DNA of 62,860 nt, from NCBI GenBank assembly GCA_003170275.1, contig PNAM01000032.1, positions 110,674 through 173,533 on the forward strand. Direction: 5' to 3'. The notes beneath the pieces are model-generated. The model ran no database searches and had not been told where the DNA came from. It was given only the letters and a program-made list of their open reading frames with translations. A program made the position numbers and the translations under genes. Numbering within the stretch: position 1 is the stretch's first letter; every line of letters starts with the position of its first letter. Of this stretch, positions 7,115-15,482 are shown one piece after another. Origin of the DNA: Myxococcales bacterium. GTDB taxonomy: Bacteria > Myxococcota_A > Polyangia > Palsa-1104.

Positions 7115-10100
7115 GTGTTCAAGGGGACGGAACGCTTTCGCATCATCCGTCGCATCGGCGCCGGCGGGATGGGCGTGGTCTATGAGGCCGAGGATCGCGA
7201 GCGCGGGCAGCGCGTAGCGCTCAAGACCTTCAAGAACGCCGACTCGGACACGCTCTATCGGCTCAAGCGCGAGTTTCGCGAGCTGGCCGATCTGAGCCAT
7301 GCCAATCTGGTCGCGCTGCACGAGCTGGTCGTCGCCGAGGAATGCTTCTTCACGATGGAGCTGCTCGACGGCAGCGATTTCCTCTCCTACATCCGCAAGC
7401 ACGAGGGCTCGGTGCACGACGCGCCCACGCTGCGCGTCGGTCAGTACGACGAGGCGCGGCTGCGCCAGGCCCTGCCGCAGCTCGCCCAGGGGCTCCTGGC
7501 GCTCCATGCGGCGGGCAAGATCCACCGCGACATCAAGCCGAGCAACATCTTCGTCACCACCGAAGGGCGCGTGGTCCTGTTGGACTTCGGCCTGGTCATG
7601 CGCACCGACGGCGCGGAGGTGGAGAGCCAGCCGGGCCTGGTCGTGGGCACGGTGGCGTACATGGCGCCCGAGCAGTGCCGCGGCGAGGCCCGCCTGACGC
7701 CGGCCGCGGACTGGTACGCGGTCGGCACGTTGCTCTACGAGGCGTTGACCGGGCGCATTCCGTTCGACGGGCGGATGATGCAGGTGCTGCTCGAGAAGCA
7801 GCAGCACGCACCGGCGCCCCCGCGCGCGATCGTGCCGACGGTGCCCGAGGATCTCGACGATTTGTGTGTAGACCTGCTCAAGCGCGCGCCGGAGGATCGC
7901 CCGTCGGGATCCGCCATCCTGCGCCGCCTGGGCGTCGACCGCCTGGGCGTCGACCGGCGGGGCGCCGATCCGTCGGGACGGCTCACGCTGTCGGGGACGC
8001 GTGCGACGCCGTTTGCCGGACGGGATCTCGAGCTCGCGCAGCTCGAGCGCGGGCTGGTGCCGATCGCCGGCCATGGAGCCGCCACCATCCTGGTCCGCGG
8101 CCCGTCGGGAATCGGCAAGAGCACGCTGATCCAGCGATTCCTCGAGCACGCGCGCACGCAACACGCCGACCTGGTGGTCTTGCAGGGACGCTGTTACGAG
8201 CGCGAGACGGTGCCCTATCAGGCCATGGACAGCCTGATCGACAACCTGAGCCGCTACTGGCTGGGGCTCTCGCCGCAAGAGGCGGGATCGCTGACGCCCA
8301 AGGAGGCGGCGCTCCTGCCGCGCTTGTTCCCGGTGCTCGGGCGGGTGCCCGCGATCGCGGACGCGCCGCGCGGCAAGGAGATCGTCGATCCGCAGGAGCT
8401 GCGCACGCGTGCCTTCGCGGCGCTGCGCGAGGTGCTGCAGCGCGTGGGCGCCCGCCATCCGCTGATCCTGGTGCTCGACGACATGCAGTGGGTCGATGCG
8501 AACACGCTGGTGGTGCTCTCGGATCTGATGCGCCCGCCCGATCCGCCCAGCCTGTTCCTGCTGCTCTCGACCAGGCCCGAGGGGAGGCAGGCGATCGAGA
8601 GCCTGGTCGGGCGCATGGACACGAACACCGACTCGATCGATCTGGCGCCTTTGCCCGAGAGCGCGGCCACTGCGCTCGCCGCGGAGCTGCTCGGCGCGGG
8701 TGCGGGCGCGCTGGCCGCCGAGGTCGCGCGCGAGGCCCGCGGCAACCCGTTCTTCATCGGCGAGCTGGTCAGCTACGCGCAGACCGGCGATCGCGCGTCG
8801 CTGGGGACGGTCCAGCTCGAGGACGTGATCGCACAGCGCATCGCGCAGCTCTCGGAGTCGGGCCGCAAGATCCTCCAGTTGGTCGCGCTCGCGGGCGAGC
8901 CGATCCCGCGGCGGGTGCTGGGCAGCGCGGCGGGAATTCCGGCCGCCGAGCTCGCGAAGGAGACCGCCACGCTGCGCACGCTGCATTTCGTCCGCAGCGC
9001 AGGGGCGCGCGCGGCAGATCGGGTGGAGCCGTTCCACGATCGCGTTCGCGATGCGACGCTGGCACTGCTCGCCGAGGAGCCCCGACGCGCGCACTTTCGC
9101 GCGCTCGCGCTCGGGTCGGAGCAGTGGGGCGAAGCCTCTGCGCAGCAGCTCGCCCGCTACTGGCACGGCGCCGGCGAGACGGAGCGCGCGGCGCAGCACG
9201 CCCGCACGGCGGCCGATGAAGCGCGCTCGCGGCTCGACTTCGATCGCGCGGCGGGGCTTTATCGAATGGCGCTCGACGGGGGATCCCAGGAGCCGGCGGC
9301 GCGCCGCCAGCTGTTCACGCTGCTCGCCGACACGCTCGCCAACGCCGGCCGCCCGCTGGAAGCGGCGCAGTCGTTCGCCCGTGCGGCGGAGGGCGGGGAC
9401 GCGGCGACCCGCATCGAGCTGCAGCGGCGCTCGGCCGACGAGCTGCTGCGCGGCGGATACCTGGACGAGGGCCTCGCAGCGCTGCGCACCGTCCTGGCCG
9501 AGCTCGGCCTGCGCCTGGCCAAGACGCCGTTCCGCGCGATGATCTCCGGCCTGCTCTTGCGTGCCTGGCTTCGGCTGCGCGGCCTCCGATGGCGCCGCCG
9601 CGACACCAGCGACATCCGCCCGCGCGATCTGGTGCGCCTCGACGTTACCGCGTCGGTCGCCAGTGGGCTCGCCATGGTCGACAGCATGCGCGGGTTCGAG
9701 TATCAGGCGCGCCAGCTGCTGTATGCGCTACGGGTGGCCGAGCCGGTTCGCCTGGGCGTCGCGCTGGCGCTCGAAGGTGTCTACCTGGCGGCGGTCGGCA
9801 ACCCTGCGCGCGCGCAGCGGATGATCCTGAAGGCACGAGGCATCGCGGAGCTGACCCAGAGCCCGGTCGTCGCCTCCTACGCCCATGCGGCGTCGGGCAT
9901 GGCCAGCTACTTCACCGGCGGCTGGCGGAACGCGCTCGACGAGGTCACCGAGGCCGAACGGTTGATCCTCGACCGCACCGGCGCCGGCTGGGAGGTGGAC
10001 ACCTGCCAGTACTATCAGTGTCTCTCGCTGCTCTACCTGGGCGAGCTGGGCGAGCTGGCGCGACGGGTCCCGGGCTACGTGCGCGAGGCGGAGCGTCGCG

Positions 10101-10759
10101 GGGATCGGTACGCCTCGGTGACCCTGCGGACACGGTTCAGCGTCATCTGGCTATGCGGAGACGATGTCGCGGCGGCCAGCGCCGATCTGGAGCCGGCGAT
10201 CGCCTCCTGGTTGCCCGACGCGCACGCGTTTCTCCTGCAGCATTACCTGGCGCTTCACGGACGCGCCGAGATCGCGCTCTACGCCGGTCGCCCCGAGCAG
10301 GCGGCGCACGCCGTGCAGGCGAGCTGGCCCGCGCTCGAACGTTCGCTGCTGCTGCGCGTGTCGATCGTCCGGATCGAGGTCGCCCACCTGCGTGGACGGA
10401 TCGCGCTCGCGCACGCGGCCGCCGCGAAACCCGCGCGCCTGCGCGAAGCGGCCGAGCTGGCCGGCAAGCTCGCCCGCGAACGCGAGCCGTTCGCGCATTC
10501 CTTTGCACGTCTGCTGCAGGCCGGGATCGCCCACGCCGAGGGAAACCAGCCCGAAGCGGTGGCGCAGCTCCGGCATGCGCTGCGCGATCTCGAATCGACC
10601 GAGACCATGCTCCATGCCACCGCGGCGAGGCGCCGGCTCGGCGAGACCCTCGGCGGCGACGAGGGCGCCGCGCTCATCGCCCAGGCCGACGCCTGGTACG
10701 CCGCGCAGGGCGTCAAGGACCCGGCGCGCATGACCGCCCTGCTGGTGCCCGGCTGGTGA
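7115..10759 (+). CDS. Giant Ser/Thr kinase-AAA ATPase-TPR regulator
   Basis: This 1214-residue protein has three parts. Residues 1-270 are a Hanks-type kinase with GAGGMGVVYEA (15-25), Lys37, HRDIKPSN (Asp139), DFG (157-159) and APEQ. Residues 300-700 are an AAA_16/orphan ATPase with Walker A GPSGIGKST (329-337) and Walker B LILVLDDMQW (Asp455-456). The rest is TPR-like helical repeats. Similar fusions are common in myxobacterial signalling. No membrane span is visible, so it is probably cytoplasmic. GTG at 7115 is the first usable start. A perfect 15-bp tandem duplication (7924-7953) duplicates LGVDR in the kinase-ATPase linker. Confidence 0.93.
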   Translation: MFKGTERFRIIRRIGAGGMGVVYEAEDRERGQRVALKTFKNADSDTLYRLKREFRELADLSHANLVALHELVVAEECFFTMELLDGSDFLSYIRKHEGSVHDAPTLRVGQYDEARLRQALPQLAQGLLALHAAGKIHRDIKPSNIFVTTEGRVVLLDFGLVMRTDGAEVESQPGLVVGTVAYMAPEQCRGEARLTPAADWYAVGTLLYEALTGRIPFDGRMMQVLLEKQQHAPAPPRAIVPTVPEDLDDLCVDLLKRAPEDRPSGSAILRRLGVDRLGVDRRGADPSGRLTLSGTRATPFAGRDLELAQLERGLVPIAGHGAATILVRGPSGIGKSTLIQRFLEHARTQHADLVVLQGRCYERETVPYQAMDSLIDNLSRYWLGLSPQEAGSLTPKEAALLPRLFPVLGRVPAIADAPRGKEIVDPQELRTRAFAALREVLQRVGARHPLILVLDDMQWVDANTLVVLSDLMRPPDPPSLFLLLSTRPEGRQAIESLVGRMDTNTDSIDLAPLPESAATALAAELLGAGAGALAAEVAREARGNPFFIGELVSYAQTGDRASLGTVQLEDVIAQRIAQLSESGRKILQLVALAGEPIPRRVLGSAAGIPAAELAKETATLRTLHFVRSAGARAADRVEPFHDRVRDATLALLAEEPRRAHFRALALGSEQWGEASAQQLARYWHGAGETERAAQHARTAADEARSRLDFDRAAGLYRMALDGGSQEPAARRQLFTLLADTLANAGRPLEAAQSFARAAEGGDAATRIELQRRSADELLRGGYLDEGLAALRTVLAELGLRLAKTPFRAMISGLLLRAWLRLRGLRWRRRDTSDIRPRDLVRLDVTASVASGLAMVDSMRGFEYQARQLLYALRVAEPVRLGVALALEGVYLAAVGNPARAQRMILKARGIAELTQSPVVASYAHAASGMASYFTGGWRNALDEVTEAERLILDRTGAGWEVDTCQYYQCLSLLYLGELGELARRVPGYVREAERRGDRYASVTLRTRFSVIWLCGDDVAAASADLEPAIASWLPDAHAFLLQHYLALHGRAEIALYAGRPEQAAHAVQASWPALERSLLLRVSIVRIEVAHLRGRIALAHAAAAKPARLREAAELAGKLAREREPFAHSFARLLQAGIAHAEGNQPEAVAQLRHALRDLESTETMLHATAARRRLGETLGGDEGAALIAQADAWYAAQGVKDPARMTALLVPGW

Positions 10760-10861
10760 TCAGGGCCGGGGGATGCTCGCCGTCGACGTCAAACCGCCTG
10801 TTGACGAGCGCAGCGTTTGCACCACATGTTGTGCGCTGGCTACGTGCAGGAGGGACAGCGC

Positions 10862-12364
10862 ATGGCATCGCGCCAACGGACGGTCGCAACACTCATGCTC
10901 GTCGGTATCTGCGTGTCGTCATTGGCCCATGCTCAAGATGCGCCAACACATGCACCCGCGGCCGTTCAGAATGGACCCTCCGCAGAGGCTACGAAGCCCG
11001 AGGTGAACGACCACCAACGGATTCTCGAGCTCGAACGCCTGGTCCGCCAGCTGCAAGAGAAACTCGCTTCCAAACCGCCGGCGCAGGTAGCGCCCTCGCC
11101 GACCCCGACGCAGGCGCCTGCCTCTTCGGCGCCTTCGAAGCGGCTACGGCTGGACGAATCACAGCCTCCGTTCGGAGAGTTCGATTTCTCGTGGCTGAAC
11201 GGAAACAACAATCAACCGAGCTCATTACTGACGATGGGGCCCCTGACCTGGTCGATCTACATCGACGCTTACTACGCCTGGCAATTCAACGCGCCCATCG
11301 ATCACACGATCTTTCCGACCACGACCGCGGCGCGCCACAACGAGATCTCCTTCAACCTGGGAATTCTTGGCGTCGACATCACCGGGCTCGACGGTCCACT
11401 CGGTCGCATCTACATCCAGTACGGGTCCAACGTCGAAACCGATGCTGGCCAGGATCCGACTGTGAACCGGGGTTACTTCCTGTCCGCGAGTGTCTTCAAA
11501 TATATCGAGCAGGCAGCCGTGGGGTGGCATTTCCACGCACTGCACGGCATCAATGCCGAAATTGGAATCTTCCCCTCGTACGTCGGCCTCGAAAGCTATC
11601 TGCCGCAGGAGAACTGGTCCTACACCCACGCGTTCCTTTCCGACTTCACGCCCTACTACTTCTTCGGAATTCGCGGACAGATTTTTCCGACGAAGCGCCT
11701 GAAGATCGAGCTGTGGCTCGTCAATGGATGGCAAACCTTCGGGCAATGGCACGAGGGTCGCGCCGGCGGCTATCTTCTCAATTGGCGACCGAGAGAGTGG
11801 TTCTCGTTGGTCAATTCGTTCTATATCGGCCAGGAGGTGGTGAACGATCCCGATTCGCTGCGTCCCTACACGGACAACAACGTTCAGATTCGCTATTACA
11901 AGGGGCGCGGAAAGCACACCATTCACAGCGCAGCGTTCTCGTTGACCGCGGATATCGGATATGAAAAGCGCGGCGCGCCAGTGCCGAACGGTTGGATGGG
12001 CGGCCTCAGCCTGGCGAACCGGTTTGCCTGGACTTCCTGGCTGGCCACCACGGTTCGCGGCGACATCTTCTACGACGAACGCGGGTCGATCATCCAGCAG
12101 CTACCCATCGGGGATCCGTACAAGCTGCCGGGCAAGGGACCTTACCTGCTCGGCGGCTTCAGCATCACCGCCGATGTGCTCCCCACCCCCTGGGTGTTGT
12201 TCCGGATCGAATATTCACATCGCGAATCGAATCAGCCATATTTCAGCGGCCATAATGGAATCACGGGTCCGACCGGAATCATGGCTCCGTTCGATCCTGC
12301 GTTCGTGCCCGATTTTCAAAAGCATGATGACCGACTGATCGTCAACGCAACCCTGCGCCTCTGA
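10862..12364 (+). CDS. Outer-membrane beta-barrel (BBP2/porin-like) protein
   Basis: This 500-residue protein begins with a Sec signal peptide ending in SLAHAQ. A coiled-coil segment follows (HQRILELERLVRQLQEKLA), as in trimerising porins, then a Pro/Ala linker, then about 390 residues of alternating aromatic beta strands (WSIYIDAYYAWQF, RIYIQYGSN) ending in a C-terminal strand LIVNATLRL. This is typical of BBP2-like beta-barrels of unknown cargo. AGGAGGG at 10848-10854 fixes the ATG at 10862. It converges with the next gene with a 4-bp gap. Confidence 0.87.
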   Translation: MASRQRTVATLMLVGICVSSLAHAQDAPTHAPAAVQNGPSAEATKPEVNDHQRILELERLVRQLQEKLASKPPAQVAPSPTPTQAPASSAPSKRLRLDESQPPFGEFDFSWLNGNNNQPSSLLTMGPLTWSIYIDAYYAWQFNAPIDHTIFPTTTAARHNEISFNLGILGVDITGLDGPLGRIYIQYGSNVETDAGQDPTVNRGYFLSASVFKYIEQAAVGWHFHALHGINAEIGIFPSYVGLESYLPQENWSYTHAFLSDFTPYYFFGIRGQIFPTKRLKIELWLVNGWQTFGQWHEGRAGGYLLNWRPREWFSLVNSFYIGQEVVNDPDSLRPYTDNNVQIRYYKGRGKHTIHSAAFSLTADIGYEKRGAPVPNGWMGGLSLANRFAWTSWLATTVRGDIFYDERGSIIQQLPIGDPYKLPGKGPYLLGGFSITADVLPTPWVLFRIEYSHRESNQPYFSGHNGITGPTGIMAPFDPAFVPDFQKHDDRLIVNATLRL

Positions 12365-12368
12365 CGCA

Positions 12369-12869
12369 TCACCTCGCAGCGCCAAGCGCGCGGACGTATT
12401 CGTCCAACCGTGGGCTGTCGATGAGCAGATACTGCGGCGTTGGGGGCCCGGCCTCGGTCGGCACGATCTTGAGCACGCGGCGCCCCTTGTGCACGCCGAG
12501 CGTGATCCGCTCGGGCGTCGTCGAGAAGGTCAGATACCCGTCTACGAGCGCGGACCCGAGCTCGGGTGGCACCGGCGAGGTGAACACGGCAAAGCGGATC
12601 ATGCGCTGCTTGGGCGCGAAGAGCGCCGGCTGCGAGATGAGCACGCGCCGGTTCGTCACGCGCACGACGGCGCGCATGAATACCAGCGTGTTCACTACGG
12701 CAGCGGCGAAGGGTAGCTCGCTGAAGCGAGCGGTTTCGTCCTCGAGCAGCACCTGCTCGTCAGCGAGAGGGACCACCGTCGCGAGCGTCGCGTGACGAAA
12801 CTTCAGGCGGCCGTATACGATCGCCGAGAGGAAGACCACGCCGAAGACCGAGAGAACGATGGTCGTCAT
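12369..12869 (-). CDS. Small membrane-anchored PH-like hypothetical protein
   Basis: This 166-residue protein has an N-terminal membrane segment (TTIVLSVFGVVFLSAIVYG) followed by a beta-rich domain containing VRVTNRRVLIS, a phrase typical of bacterial PH-like domains. No enzymatic motif is seen. Its promoter is well defined on the minus strand: TTGACA (12901-12906), an 18-nt spacer and AACGCT (12877-12882), only 7 nt from the ATG and with no Shine-Dalgarno, so the transcript may be leaderless. Confidence 0.65.
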   Translation of the reverse strand: MTTIVLSVFGVVFLSAIVYGRLKFRHATLATVVPLADEQVLLEDETARFSELPFAAAVVNTLVFMRAVVRVTNRRVLISQPALFAPKQRMIRFAVFTSPVPPELGSALVDGYLTFSTTPERITLGVHKGRRVLKIVPTEAGPPTPQYLLIDSPRLDEYVRALGAAR

Positions 12870-12876
12870 CGTCGAC

Positions 12877-12930
12877 AGCGTTTCCGACGCGGCTACCCCT
12901 TGTCAACGTCGGGGCCGCTCGTGCTACAAA
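12877..12930. promoter_or_regulatory. Divergent promoter region sharing a TTGTCAA core
   Basis: On the minus strand, TTGACA (12901-12906) and AACGCT (12877-12882) drive the small membrane protein. On the plus strand, TACAAA (12925-12930) lies 7 nt before the peptidase ATG, with TTGTCA (12900-12905) upstream. The TTGTCAA heptamer at 12900-12906 therefore belongs to both candidate promoters, which should make them mutually exclusive. Confidence 0.4.
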
Positions 12931-12937
12931 GCGAGTC

Positions 12938-15100
12938 ATGAGACTGATCGCGCTGATAGCGGTGTTGGCGACGTCGAACCTGTCGTACGCCCAACTGAAG
13001 TACCCGGCGACGAAGACCGTGGACGCCACCGACACCTACTTCGGAAAGACCTACAAAGATCCCTACCGCTGGCTGGAGAACCTCAAAGACAAGGTCGTCG
13101 AGACCTGGTTCAAGTCGCAGGCTGACGTCACCGACAAGCTGCTGGCGAAGATCCCCGCGCGCGAGGCGCTGGCCGAGGAGTGGCTCAAGCTCGATAAGCT
13201 TCAGCCGGCCCGCTACAACGCGATCGTGTACGAACATGGCCGCGTCTTCTACAAGAAGACGCTCGGCGGCGAGAACGTCGGCAAGCTCTACTTCCGCGAG
13301 GGATGGAAGGGCACGGAGAAGCTGCTGTTCGATCCGGCCAGCTTCAAGCCGAAAGGGGCGAAGGAAGGCGACGTCACCACCATCCAGGGGATCGCTCCCT
13401 CGCCGGACGGACACTACGTCGCGGTGGGGTTCTCCGCCGCGGGCGCGGAATATTCGGAGATCCGTGTGCTCGACGTCGATCGGCTCCAGCTCCTGCCGGA
13501 GACCATGTATCCCTCGTACGGACCGATCGGCTGGACGATGGACGGCAAGTCGCTCTTCTACGATGCCGGCAAGGTCTCCGACATCAAGAGCCCGGAGATC
13601 GAGCTGAACCGCAAGACGCGGCTACACAAGCTGGGCACGCAAGTCGCGGCCGACACCGACTTCTTCTCTAACGAGAGCAATCCCGAGCTGGGAATCGCCG
13701 CGAAAGAGATTCCGTCGGCGTTCATCGACGAATCGTATCCGGACTACCTCATCGGCTATGTCGGCACCGTTCAGAACGAGCAGCGAGTCTTCTACGCGCC
13801 CACCGCGCAGATGAAAAACGGCGCCAAGCTGAAGTGGAACGTCCTCTGCAAGACTGCGGACAATCTGGTGCGAGGCCTCGTGTTCTACAAGGACTACGTC
13901 TACGCGGTGACGCACGCGGGAGCGGCCAGGTACAAGCTCATCCGCACCAGCGTCAAGCACCCCGATTGGCAGAAGGCCGACACGATCCTTCCGGAAGCGA
14001 AAGACTCGATCCAGTCGATCACCAAGAGCAGGAGCTTTCTGTTCGTCACCTACTCCGACGGGATCGTTGGCCGCATCGTGAAACACAACCTGGACACCGG
14101 CAAATCCACGGAGCTCAAGCTGCCGGCTTCGGGCAGCGCCGACGTCTATTGTCCGGATTGGCGCAGCAATCAGTGCATCCTTTTCACAACCTCGTGGATC
14201 CAGCCGACGACGCTCTGGGACTTCGACGCCGAAAAGGACACGTTCGCGAAGAGCATCTTCAATAGCGATGTCACCTATCCCGGCTTCGAGAATCTGGTGA
14301 CCGAAGAGGTCGAAGCGCCAGGGCACGACGGCACGATGGTCCCGCTGTCGATCATCCGCCGAAAGGACCTCAAGCTCGACGGCAGCACCAGCGCCATCCT
14401 CGAAGGCTACGGCGCGTATGGAATCAGCTACACGCCCTCCTTCAGCGTGCGGCACTCGCTCGCGTTGCACGGAGTGGTGCTCGGTTACTGCCACCCGCGC
14501 GGCGGGAGCGAGAAAGGAGAGGCCTGGTACAAAGCGGGCTACAAGACCACCAAGCCGAACACGTGGAAGGACTTCATCGCGTGCGCGGAGTACCTGACGA
14601 AGAAGGGCTACACCAGCCCGAGCAAGCTCGCCGGCACCGGCACCAGCGCCGGGGGTATCCTCATCAGCCGCGCCATCACCGAGCGGCCGGACCTGTTCGC
14701 GGCGGCGGTGTGCAACGTCGGCTGCGCCAACGCCATGCGGATGGAGTTCAGCCCGAATGGCCCGGTCAACACGCCGGAGTTCGGGACGGTGAAAGATCCC
14801 ACCGAGGCCCTGGCGTTGTACGAGATGGACGGCGTGCAGCACGTCCAGCCGGGCGTGAAGTATCCGGCCGTGCTCGGCGTCGCCGGGTGGAACGATCCGC
14901 GCGTCGCGCCTTGGCAGCCGGGGAAATTCGTCGCCGCCCTACAGTCGGCGAGCACCTCCGGAAAGCCGGTGTTGATGAAGGTAAACTACGATAACGGCCA
15001 CTTCACGGAAGAGAAGCTCGTGACCTTCAAGAACTTTGCCGGGCAGTTTGCCTTCTTGCTGTGGCAGACCGGCCACAAGGAATTCCAACCGACGAAGTAG
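12938..15100 (+). CDS. Secreted prolyl oligopeptidase (S9A)
   Basis: This 720-residue protein has a Sec signal peptide (cut near SYA, residue 18), a seven-bladed propeller region starting with YPATKTVDATDTYFGKTYKDPYRWLE, and a C-terminal alpha/beta hydrolase. The catalytic triad is read as Ser570 in GTGTSAGG, Asp653 in GWNDPRVAPW and His688 in NGHF. The enzyme would cleave short peptides after proline in the periplasm or outside. Classical family members have GGSNGG at the nucleophile; the GTSAGG form is a minor variant. No operon partner. Confidence 0.92.
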   Translation: MRLIALIAVLATSNLSYAQLKYPATKTVDATDTYFGKTYKDPYRWLENLKDKVVETWFKSQADVTDKLLAKIPAREALAEEWLKLDKLQPARYNAIVYEHGRVFYKKTLGGENVGKLYFREGWKGTEKLLFDPASFKPKGAKEGDVTTIQGIAPSPDGHYVAVGFSAAGAEYSEIRVLDVDRLQLLPETMYPSYGPIGWTMDGKSLFYDAGKVSDIKSPEIELNRKTRLHKLGTQVAADTDFFSNESNPELGIAAKEIPSAFIDESYPDYLIGYVGTVQNEQRVFYAPTAQMKNGAKLKWNVLCKTADNLVRGLVFYKDYVYAVTHAGAARYKLIRTSVKHPDWQKADTILPEAKDSIQSITKSRSFLFVTYSDGIVGRIVKHNLDTGKSTELKLPASGSADVYCPDWRSNQCILFTTSWIQPTTLWDFDAEKDTFAKSIFNSDVTYPGFENLVTEEVEAPGHDGTMVPLSIIRRKDLKLDGSTSAILEGYGAYGISYTPSFSVRHSLALHGVVLGYCHPRGGSEKGEAWYKAGYKTTKPNTWKDFIACAEYLTKKGYTSPSKLAGTGTSAGGILISRAITERPDLFAAAVCNVGCANAMRMEFSPNGPVNTPEFGTVKDPTEALALYEMDGVQHVQPGVKYPAVLGVAGWNDPRVAPWQPGKFVAALQSASTSGKPVLMKVNYDNGHFTEEKLVTFKNFAGQFAFLLWQTGHKEFQPTK

Positions 15101-15238
15101 CGTTGTCACGCGACACATGCAGGCGCCGGGGCTCCGGTGCGACAATTGCGCCCAGTGCTGATGGCCTCCCCGCGAGGGCACCGCCGCGCGGGCGCCCATG
15201 AGAGACCGGCGGCTCCGACCTCCGTCGTTGAGGCTTGC

Positions 15239-15256
15239 GATCGTCTCGAGACGATC
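15239..15256. promoter_or_regulatory. Perfect 18-bp palindrome, candidate operator
   Basis: GATCGTCTC/GAGACGATC is exactly self-complementary, with no loop. It lies about 160 bp upstream of the promoter of the giant lipoprotein operon. A dimeric regulator site is plausible but unproven. Confidence 0.35.
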
Positions 15257-15413
15257 CGATCGCGCCTCGAGTCACTTGCGGGCGTTTCAGCGGGTTCTCG
15301 ACGGCCCGCGCCCACGCCTGTGCAATTCTTCACATCAGACGGAAATCCGCCGTCGAGGAGAGTCGGAGCTGCGCGCAGCGACGAGAAATATCGAGCCACG
15401 CACGGAGAGGAGC

Positions 15414-15443
15414 TTGACGCTGTCACACTCCATTCTTTATTCT
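15414..15443 (+). promoter_or_regulatory. Promoter of the giant-lipoprotein operon
   Basis: TTGACG (15414-15419), an 18-nt spacer and TATTCT (15438-15443) precede an AGGGGG ribosome-binding site and the ATG at 15483. The region is notably AT-richer than its surroundings. Confidence 0.55.
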
Positions 15444-15482
15444 CGGGAGCCGTACGGCTCTATCAACCTTCAGGGGGATTGC

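Larger units (their letters stand above)
15101..15482. other. 382-bp intergenic region with palindrome and promoter
   Basis: No credible gene lies here. It contains a perfect 18-bp palindrome (15239-15256) and, nearer the next gene, the promoter at 15414-15443. Confidence 0.6.

Noticed and set aside
7924..7956. 15-bp tandem duplication in the kinase gene
   Set aside because: Perfect repeat of LGVDR in a linker, in frame and probably neutral. Not a separate element.
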